Of a stretch of DNA of 5,524 bases, positions 1 through 5,524 are shown in pieces. Source of the stretch: Bacteroidota bacterium (GTDB lineage Bacteria > Bacteroidota > Ignavibacteria > Ignavibacteriales > Melioribacteraceae); contig JAKAHQ010000146.1 in the NCBI GenBank assembly GCA_021814855.1, positions 1 to 5,524 of the forward strand, read 5' to 3'. Under the pieces are notes generated by a model. It was not told the DNA's origin. It was given only the letters and a program-made list of their open reading frames with translations, and did no database searches. The translations under genes and the position numbers were made by a program. Each line of letters begins with the position of its first letter. Within the stretch, counting starts at the first letter, position 1.

Positions 1-1825
1 TTCCGCCGGAAGACTTCCAGATATAATTCAGCTCCTGATTTTCTTTGTCAACCGCGGTGCAGAAAACATTTGTGGAATCATTTTGTGTAACCGTGTCTTT
101 AACACTTGCCAAACTTTTGATCCTCGGAGAATAATTTTGAACAGCCATTCCGTTCAAGTAATCGATGATAATATTGTTTGCCCGTGTTTTATCGCGGTCA
201 TAAGTTAACGAGCTTCCGGCGGGAATCAACACTGCAATGATTGCTTGGTCTGCCGGAATTGAAATTGAAGTATTGCCCTGAACACTTTGAGCAATTATCG
301 AATGCGAGACTGCATCATAAATATCTTTGGCCCCGGAACCGACATCGATGTTTACGGTTTTTTCAACATCGTAAGGATTGAACATCAAAAAACTCGGGTA
401 AGAGGATTTTCGGAAGTAATCCGTTTTGAGAAGATCAAGTTTAAGAATCATCGGAACATTTGTTGTATCTATGATGGCGCCAAGTATGCCTACATGCGAT
501 GAGCCGTACAATCCCAAATTCGTTGCGGACCAGCCGCCGCCTACTGCATCTCCGGTTCCTTTAATCCAACCGTTCGCGGTTTTCAGCAATGCTTCGTAGG
601 CAATTACGGAATTAGGATCGTATTGATTTGCCCAGGCCCATCCGTCCTGATCTTTTTTTGCCAAAAAGTTTGGATAGAACAGCCTGGCAGAATTAGCCGC
701 GTTTAAAACCCACTTGCCTATTGCCCGGGCAAATCTTGAATCGTATCTAACCATCGGCACCAACGCGCCGATTTGCTCAAACGTATTCATGGCAAAAGCG
801 TAATTCCTTGGTTCGAGTTCGCCGATAAGACCGTCTGCATCCCAAACGCCAAATTTTCCTATTATAGCTCCCCAGCTTCGCAAAGAACTAAAATCGAAAC
901 ACCAGCTCACCATCTTTTCTATATTGTAAGATGTTCCGAGTTCGGCGTTCATTCTTGCCGCAAGATATACTCCATACGGAAGTTGAATTTCATAAGAAGG
1001 ATTTGATGTTAACGAGTTTAAATATTCCATTGCCAGCTCGGAACCAATGCGGTATTTCTGCTGACCTGTAACGAGGTAAGCATTATATAAAATCCAAGCG
1101 ATTGCGCCGGATGCTTCCGGCTCCGGAACACCTTGAGCATTCGGGGTCATGGAAGAAAAACTCCACGCTCTAAAATTCATCGAAGGAATTTGCCATGGAG
1201 TAGTTTTGCCGCCCATGGCGTTAACTGCCTGCAACCATCTATCCGCTACCGAAACGAATTGATTATCAAACTCAGGCGTTGAAGTGTACAGACTATATAA
1301 TTGATAGAAGAAAACATTCGGCATTGTCTCGTACCACCAATCGTCGCCGCTACTTGTAACCGGGCGGTTTAGATAAATACTCTCTTCAGGTCGCTTGTTA
1401 AAATATTCCCGAGATTCCAAAACATAATTTCTTCCGTTTTGATTGCTCTTATCTATACCGATGAGACTGGCGCCAACGAGCGCAGGAATAATATTTATTG
1501 CTTCTCCGTCTCCTGTTCTTTCCGTCCCTACATAAGAATTCAAACCAAAACTTTTTTGTGAAGGGTAATTAACCGGAGCGTTGATATCAAAAATTAACGG
1601 AAGGTATTGGCCAATAAGCGATGAATTAAACGCCAAAGAATCGTAACCGGCGGCAACTTTTTTCCAATCCCGCATAAAGTACGTTGAAGGAGTGTTGGGC
1701 ATTTTTTCAATAGTGCCAATATTTATTTGCTGGGCTTTCATGTTCAATCCGTTTACCAAGACTAAGACCGGCAAGTAGTAAAATATCTTTTTAAAGTTTT
1801 CAATATTTAAAACCCGGCTATTCAT
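1..1825 (-). CDS. Secreted protein with predicted helical-barrel domain, then beta-sandwich and Ig-like region; family not recognised (3' end beyond window)
   Basis: An open frame of 608 codons runs from ATG at 1825-1823 to the window edge without a stop. I do not recognise the family. Residues 1-33 look like a signal peptide: Lys12-Lys13, a hydrophobic stretch (IFYYLPVLVLV), then NMKAQ-Q as a likely cleavage region. The ATG at 1741-1739 (Met29) would remove this signal, so the first ATG is preferred. Residues about 100-460 are rich in amphipathic helices with Trp/Tyr/acid clusters, such as DDWWYE (151-156), PEPEASGAIAW (224-234), WDADGLIGELEPRNYAF (318-334) and QDGWAWANQYD (383-393). This resembles an alpha/alpha-barrel carbohydrate-active protein, an inference only. 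GSSHVGILG (431-439) is another striking motif. Residues 466-527 look like a beta-sandwich, and 556-608 (SPRIKSLASVKDTVT onward) begin an Ig- or PKD-like domain cut by the edge. It overlaps the beta-mannosidase gene by 8 bases, suggesting co-expression. No Shine-Dalgarno is evident; the leader is AT-rich. Confidence 0.85.
   Translation of the reverse strand, partial: MNSRVLNIENFKKIFYYLPVLVLVNGLNMKAQQINIGTIEKMPNTPSTYFMRDWKKVAAGYDSLAFNSSLIGQYLPLIFDINAPVNYPSQKSFGLNSYVGTERTGDGEAINIIPALVGASLIGIDKSNQNGRNYVLESREYFNKRPEESIYLNRPVTSSGDDWWYETMPNVFFYQLYSLYTSTPEFDNQFVSVADRWLQAVNAMGGKTTPWQIPSMNFRAWSFSSMTPNAQGVPEPEASGAIAWILYNAYLVTGQQKYRIGSELAMEYLNSLTSNPSYEIQLPYGVYLAARMNAELGTSYNIEKMVSWCFDFSSLRSWGAIIGKFGVWDADGLIGELEPRNYAFAMNTFEQIGALVPMVRYDSRFARAIGKWVLNAANSARLFYPNFLAKKDQDGWAWANQYDPNSVIAYEALLKTANGWIKGTGDAVGGGWSATNLGLYGSSHVGILGAIIDTTNVPMILKLDLLKTDYFRKSSYPSFLMFNPYDVEKTVNIDVGSGAKDIYDAVSHSIIAQSVQGNTSISIPADQAIIAVLIPAGSSLTYDRDKTRANNIIIDYLNGMAVQNYSPRIKSLASVKDTVTQNDSTNVFCTAVDKENQELNYIWKSSGG
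1818..1825 (-). other. 8-base gene overlap ATGAATAG (beta-mannosidase stop / secreted protein start)
   Basis: The start ATG of the secreted protein (1825-1823) lies just before the TAG stop of the beta-mannosidase (1820-1818), in a different frame. No Shine-Dalgarno-like sequence precedes the ATG. The overlap therefore suggests that ribosomes finishing the first gene reinitiate on the second. The sequence arrangement is directly visible; the coupling is inferred. Confidence 0.7.
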
Positions 1826-4271
1826 TTAAATAATCATTCAATGAATACAATTTTATCTCATCGGCTTTAATTCTTTCTGATCCCTTGCCGTTAATCTTAA
1901 TTAAAATTCTTTCGTTCGGCATAAGACAAAATCCTCTTTCGGAAAAAGTAAGTTTAGGATGATAAGGATCTAAAAATAAAGCCGGTTTGCGCGAGGTAAC
2001 TTCCAGAAAATGTTCGTTACGCTTTACAATAATTTTCTTATTTATTTGCAGCGCCGGGAGCGATGTATGTTTCCATTGGAACGGATAAAAAATATTCTTG
2101 TGTATTGCTTCTTTAGCTTCGTTGAATACCTGCGTCACATAAATTGAATTTCCATCCTCGACGTGAAATTGATGCATGATCTCGGACGAGTTGGACTCGG
2201 CGACAAGTTTAAATGTTTTACTGTATAATTCCTTTCCGGTATGCAAATGAAATTGCTTTACCGACAACCGTCCTTTGAAAATATTTTGACTTTGATTAAT
2301 GAATTTCAGGTCGACGGTTTTTTCATTCCTAACAAATACGGCTATGCTGGATGCAAATGTATTCTTAACAAAATGATAAGCGATTTTCGGAATGAGATTC
2401 GAATCTATCAGCGCCCAACTTGTAACCGGCCAGCAGTCGTTGATCTGCCAGATAATTGATCCGTTGGTTTCGGGAAAATTTGCTCGCCAGTGTTCCACGC
2501 ATGTTTTTAATGCCAGACCCTGGTTTAGTTGCCCAAGGTAGATAAAATCTTCCCACCGGCTTTTAACCGGCAAATGCGAAGCCATGAATCTGAAAATTCT
2601 TTCCGTACCGTTAATCTGTTTGTTATGATGCTCAAATATTCGATCGTGTGTTTTTCTATTCTTGGGCGGAATTGCCTTGTTCAGCGTCGAAATATTTGCT
2701 GGCCCCTGGAAACCAAATTCAGTAACAAACAAGCTGTGATCGTTAACTACGGCATCGTAATCAATCCAGCGGCTCCATATATCCCATTGATGATTATTCC
2801 CGCTGCCTTGACGATTGGGGTCTTCGTCTTCTCCAAAGGGCGAGGACGGCCAATACGGACGACGTCGATCCAGCTTTTCCATTAAGGAAGGAAGAAGCTC
2901 GTGATAAATTTTATATCCCGGCATTTCCTCGTAAGATATTTTTTGTTCTTGATGCCAGATCCATTCATTCTCGTTATTGCCGCACCAAATTGCCAGACAT
3001 GCGTGATGACGTAATCGGGTAACGTTATCTTCTACTTCCGCTTTTACATTCTCAACAAATTGATGGTGTTCCGGATACGAGCCGCACGCGAACATAAAAT
3101 CCTGCCAGACAAGAAGTCCCATCTCGTCGCACAGATCATAAAAATAATCCGCTTCATAAACTCCCCCGCCCCATACTCTTACCATATTAACATTAGCTTC
3201 TTTAGCGGCGTTTAGAAGATGGTAATATTTTTCTTTTGTCATCCGCGGCAGAAACGAATCGGCGGGAATCCAGTTTACTCCTCTTATAAAAAGAGGTTTC
3301 CCGTTCACAACAAACCGGAATGTATCTTTTTCGTTATTGCGAAGTTCGAGTTGGATTTTTCTAACGCCTACCCGCTTATCTTTAAAATCGATTACCGAAC
3401 CGTTGTTCGAAATTATTTCGGCGCGCAGGTTGTATAGAGATTGTTTTCCTTCGCCGTTCGGATTCCATAATTGCGGGTCATGAAGAACAATATTTAAACT
3501 GGTTTCAGGTTTATCGGGTTTTAGTATTTCTTTAACGATTTGTAAATCACCTTTTCCGAGAACGACAATTATTTTTGATACCTCGTTTAAATTACCTCTC
3601 ACGCAAATTCCGATTTCAACTTCGGCTCTTTGTTTATCCGCATCGAGCGTGTTAAAAGTCAGCTCGCTTAATTCTACAGATGTTGCCTGTTCGAGATAAA
3701 CTGGTTTCCAAATTCCCGAAGTTGGAAACGACGGTCCCCAGTCCCAGCCAAATGAATATTGGGCTTTTCTTAAATATACTCTCTCGGAATTTAACGCGAC
3801 TTGAAGCTTGCCGAACTTTTCCTCCAATGATCTTGCTTCATTCAAGGGCGAATGAATCAATATTGAAAGAACATTATTCTTTGGATTAACAATGTCGGTA
3901 ACATCGAAAGAATAACTTCTGAACATATTATCTGTATCCGCCAGTTTAATATTGTTCAGGAAAATGTCGGCAACGGTATCGATGCCTTCGAACACCAGGT
4001 TAATCGGTTTGGAAAAATCGTATGAACCCGGTAGATTAAATTTTGTTTCGTATATCCAATCGCTTTCAGCAATCCAGCCAAGATTAAGTTCGTTATCCGA
4101 GTAAAATGGTTCATCAATCAATTTATTGTTTAACAAATCAGTATGAACCGTTCCGGGCACCGAGGCATAGTCCCACTTTTTTATATGTTTTATTATTTCC
4201 GCAGGAATTTTCGAATTGCCGGAATGGTCCGACAGTTTGAACTTCCAATCTTTATCTAAATATATTTTCAA
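1818..4271 (-). CDS. Beta-mannosidase, glycoside hydrolase family 2 (EC 3.2.1.25)
   Basis: This 817-residue protein should release terminal beta-linked mannose from the non-reducing end of mannooligosaccharides or similar glycans, with retention of configuration. Its length is normal for the family. Domains in order: N-terminal sugar-binding jelly roll (about 1-190, including VPGTVHTDLL and FGWDWGPSFPTSGIW at 174-188), Ig-like domain (about 195-305), TIM barrel (about 310-640), and C-terminal Ig-like domains (about 645-805). Barrel motifs include RGVNWIPAD (330-338), VRVWGGGVYE (364-373) and WQDFMFACGSYP (389-400). The acid/base is Glu434 in WCGNNE (codon 2972-2970), and the nucleophile is Glu518 in FVTEFGFQ (codon 2720-2718). 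IIWQINDCWPVTSWALID (606-623) is also typical. No signal peptide is seen, so it is probably cytoplasmic. The start codon is TTG: an in-frame TAG lies at 4283-4281 and the next Met is residue 116, inside the jelly roll. An AGGA sits 7 bases upstream. It lies 23 bases after the preceding gene. Substrate specificity beyond beta-mannoside is not visible. Confidence 0.96.
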   Translation of the reverse strand: MKIYLDKDWKFKLSDHSGNSKIPAEIIKHIKKWDYASVPGTVHTDLLNNKLIDEPFYSDNELNLGWIAESDWIYETKFNLPGSYDFSKPINLVFEGIDTVADIFLNNIKLADTDNMFRSYSFDVTDIVNPKNNVLSILIHSPLNEARSLEEKFGKLQVALNSERVYLRKAQYSFGWDWGPSFPTSGIWKPVYLEQATSVELSELTFNTLDADKQRAEVEIGICVRGNLNEVSKIIVVLGKGDLQIVKEILKPDKPETSLNIVLHDPQLWNPNGEGKQSLYNLRAEIISNNGSVIDFKDKRVGVRKIQLELRNNEKDTFRFVVNGKPLFIRGVNWIPADSFLPRMTKEKYYHLLNAAKEANVNMVRVWGGGVYEADYFYDLCDEMGLLVWQDFMFACGSYPEHHQFVENVKAEVEDNVTRLRHHACLAIWCGNNENEWIWHQEQKISYEEMPGYKIYHELLPSLMEKLDRRRPYWPSSPFGEDEDPNRQGSGNNHQWDIWSRWIDYDAVVNDHSLFVTEFGFQGPANISTLNKAIPPKNRKTHDRIFEHHNKQINGTERIFRFMASHLPVKSRWEDFIYLGQLNQGLALKTCVEHWRANFPETNGSIIWQINDCWPVTSWALIDSNLIPKIAYHFVKNTFASSIAVFVRNEKTVDLKFINQSQNIFKGRLSVKQFHLHTGKELYSKTFKLVAESNSSEIMHQFHVEDGNSIYVTQVFNEAKEAIHKNIFYPFQWKHTSLPALQINKKIIVKRNEHFLEVTSRKPALFLDPYHPKLTFSERGFCLMPNERILIKINGKGSERIKADEIKLYSLNDYLNE

Positions 4272-4278
4272 TGCTGCA

Positions 4279-4282
4279 TCCT
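4279..4282 (-). promoter_or_regulatory. Shine-Dalgarno-like AGGA supporting a TTG start for the beta-mannosidase
   Basis: Read on the minus strand, the 23-base spacer before the beta-mannosidase contains AGGA, which ends 7 bases before the TTG start at 4271-4269. The spacing is normal for a ribosome binding site. The same bases run into ATG (AGGATG), but that ATG opens only a three-codon frame (ATG CAG CAT TGA). TTG is therefore the sensible start, although the site is short and this kind of genome often does without a Shine-Dalgarno. Confidence 0.5.
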
Positions 4283-4294
4283 AAGTTTTATTCA

Positions 4295-5524
4295 TCAAAA
4301 AAATATTTTAACTAACTCCGAACTATTTGTGTTGTGGACAAACTTGAAAGTAATATTAAATCCTCCGTCTTTTCGAACAGATTTGAACCCGGTTATCTTT
4401 TCGCCGCCGGCTATGATTGATTTGGGAACGGCAGCGGCAAAAATTGCTGTTGTATTCTTATGACCGGTAAACGCTTTTACTTCCAAACTCAGTTCTTTAT
4501 TCCTATATTCTGCTTTATCCAATATAGCAGCGGTAGATAAAAGATGCGGTTGATTTGCAGCTCCATTTTTCAGCTCGATTTTTTTTATGCCGGTCAAGCT
4601 CTGCGGTACCACCATGCTTGGGAAAATTTTCCCGCCGTATAGGAAAGAATAATTTCCGCTGTTTAAATTATCAATACAAACTTTGAGATTCGAATTATTA
4701 ATTGCGCAATTGAATACGGCAGACTTTTGCTCTTTTGGCAAAAACGGATTCAGCTGAAGATTCCAATCGTTCTCGTTAAGAAGAAAAATATTATACAAAT
4801 CATAAAGGTACCAGCCCGCAGCCCAAAGGAATTGCGGCTTATCTACTGTACCGTAAACATTTTTATCCTTGGAGTTACCGTTCCTAACTTCGTACATTGC
4901 CGGCTGTCCGTTCGGTCCGTTCATAATTCCTTTGACGGTCATGGTTCTCCGTACAAAATCAATCGCTTCTTGTTTTCTATTTAACTTTGAAAGTGCCAAG
5001 GCGTACCAAGCGTTTGCATGAGGCCAAACTCCGCCGTTGATATAATAGTAAGGATCGCCTGCTTCGTTGCCGTTGAAATTCCAGAACTCAAGAAGCTTGT
5101 TAAAATCCATCGGCCATACCGTATAAACGCCTACATTTTTATCGAGCAATTTTTCGTCAACAGTCTTTATTAATTTCTTGGTCCGAGCAGAATCTATAAG
5201 ACCGTAGTGAGCGGCAAGCAGCGAGCCCATATAGAAATGTTCGTCCCGCTTTCCGTCTTCATAAAAATTCATCAAGTAGTTTACATCGTCAGCCCATAAT
5301 TTTTTGTTTAGACCCTCATCCAGTTTATCCGCAAGTTCTTCATTATTCTTCAGATGATCTAAATTCCGGTTGAGCATAGCCGAGATATAATTAAACGATC
5401 GCAAAGTTTTTACAGCAAGTATCGTCATATAAGCCCGCGGTCCGTATTTTCTTCCTATATCCCACCAGTCTGGACGGTATGACCTAATTAAATCGTCTTT
5501 ATCTTTATTCTTTAATCCCGTCTC
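4295..5524 (-). CDS. C-terminal part of an (alpha/alpha)6-barrel glycosidase, GH94-like layout (5' end beyond window)
   Basis: The frame is open from the window edge to TGA at 4297-4295, giving 409 visible residues. The Met at 5428 is internal, because coding-quality sequence continues 32 codons upstream to the edge. Visible order: RPDWWDIG (residues 17-24), helical-hairpin segments (EHFYMGSLLAAHYGL), YINGGVWPHANAW (159-171) followed by an amphipathic helix, PQFLWAAGWYLYDLY (221-235), then a beta-rich tail (about 245-409). The NGG-x3-H-x3-W stretch, the later AGW helix and a following L-x-L-x-P-x-LP turn (LQLNPFLP) match from memory the C-terminal half of GH94-type enzymes. Related six-hairpin families such as glycogen-debranching-type or GH78-like enzymes remain possible. 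GH94 phosphorylases usually have TG-x-AGW where this protein has LWAAGW, so hydrolysis may be more likely than phosphorolysis. Asp19 and Asp22 are candidate catalytic residues by position only. The neighbouring beta-mannosidase suggests a role in glycan breakdown. The family-level fold is fairly secure; the substrate is unknown. Confidence 0.8.
   Translation of the reverse strand, partial: ETGLKNKDKDDLIRSYRPDWWDIGRKYGPRAYMTILAVKTLRSFNYISAMLNRNLDHLKNNEELADKLDEGLNKKLWADDVNYLMNFYEDGKRDEHFYMGSLLAAHYGLIDSARTKKLIKTVDEKLLDKNVGVYTVWPMDFNKLLEFWNFNGNEAGDPYYYINGGVWPHANAWYALALSKLNRKQEAIDFVRRTMTVKGIMNGPNGQPAMYEVRNGNSKDKNVYGTVDKPQFLWAAGWYLYDLYNIFLLNENDWNLQLNPFLPKEQKSAVFNCAINNSNLKVCIDNLNSGNYSFLYGGKIFPSMVVPQSLTGIKKIELKNGAANQPHLLSTAAILDKAEYRNKELSLEVKAFTGHKNTTAIFAAAVPKSIIAGGEKITGFKSVRKDGGFNITFKFVHNTNSSELVKIFF

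Noticed and set aside
1..226. Similar TTCCGCCGGAAG / CTTCCGGCGGGAA words at 1-12 and 214-226, as a possible inverted repeat
   Set aside because: They are short, imperfect and inside coding sequence (Ser-Gly-Gly and Pro-Ala-Gly-Ser codons), so chance is the simpler explanation.
287..1006. Plus-strand open frames at 287-502 and 773-1006
   Set aside because: Both are antisense to the continuous 608-codon minus-strand frame and have no start-site or domain support.
1739..1741. Internal ATG (Met29) as the start of the secreted protein
   Set aside because: It would delete the hydrophobic signal segment and leave a gap after the preceding gene; the upstream ATG gives a complete signal peptide and a tight overlap.
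2365..2556. 63-codon minus-strand open frame
   Set aside because: It is an alternative frame inside the beta-mannosidase gene; the overlapping true frame carries the conserved W-x-IND-x-WP motif.
2529..2885. 118-codon open frame on the plus strand
   Set aside because: It lies wholly antisense to the catalytic barrel of the beta-mannosidase, whose motifs are intact, and shows no recognisable domain.
4297..4303. T7 run (minus strand) at the 3' end of the upstream gene, as a possible terminator
   Set aside because: No GC-rich hairpin precedes it, and it forms the last Phe codons and part of the stop; the next gene starts 23 bases later.
4727..4984. 85-codon open frame on the plus strand
   Set aside because: It is antisense to the six-hairpin enzyme gene over its conserved AGW region and has low-complexity, basic composition typical of a shadow frame.

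Overview
The window is almost entirely coding, and every supportable gene lies on the minus strand. Reading in the direction of transcription (from high to low coordinates) there are three genes: the 3' part of a six-helical-hairpin glycosidase or phosphorylase-like enzyme (5524 down to 4295, 5' end outside the window), a complete GH2 beta-mannosidase (4271 down to 1818), and the 5' part of a secreted protein with an apparent all-helical barrel followed by beta-sandwich and Ig-like segments (1825 down to 1, 3' end outside the window).

The genes are packed as one transcription unit. The first and second are separated by 23 bases that hold a short Shine-Dalgarno-like AGGA and a TTG start codon. 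The second and third overlap by 8 bases (ATGAATAG). No hairpin plus T-run terminator, promoter, RNA gene, repeat array, CRISPR or mobile element was seen, and no gene-free stretch exceeds 23 bases.

The best-supported function is the beta-mannosidase: both catalytic glutamates and the surrounding family motifs are present. It has no signal peptide, so it should act in the cytoplasm (or in the periplasm only by an unseen route) on small mannosides taken up by the cell. The downstream protein carries an export signal ending in a KAQ-Q junction, so it probably acts outside the cytoplasm. The upstream enzyme has the layout of the C-terminal half of an (alpha/alpha)6-barrel enzyme with a trailing beta-sandwich, most like GH94 and related clans, but its substrate cannot be read from the sequence. 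Together they look like part of a carbohydrate utilisation locus, plausibly for a mannose-containing glycan.

The organism is probably a member of the Bacteroidota/Ignavibacteriota group. This is an inference from moderately low GC content, poor or absent Shine-Dalgarno sequences, the KAQ-type signal peptide cleavage region, and a long secreted protein with an Ig-like region near its C-terminal side, as is common in type IX secretion cargo. The C-terminal sorting domain that would test this is outside the window.
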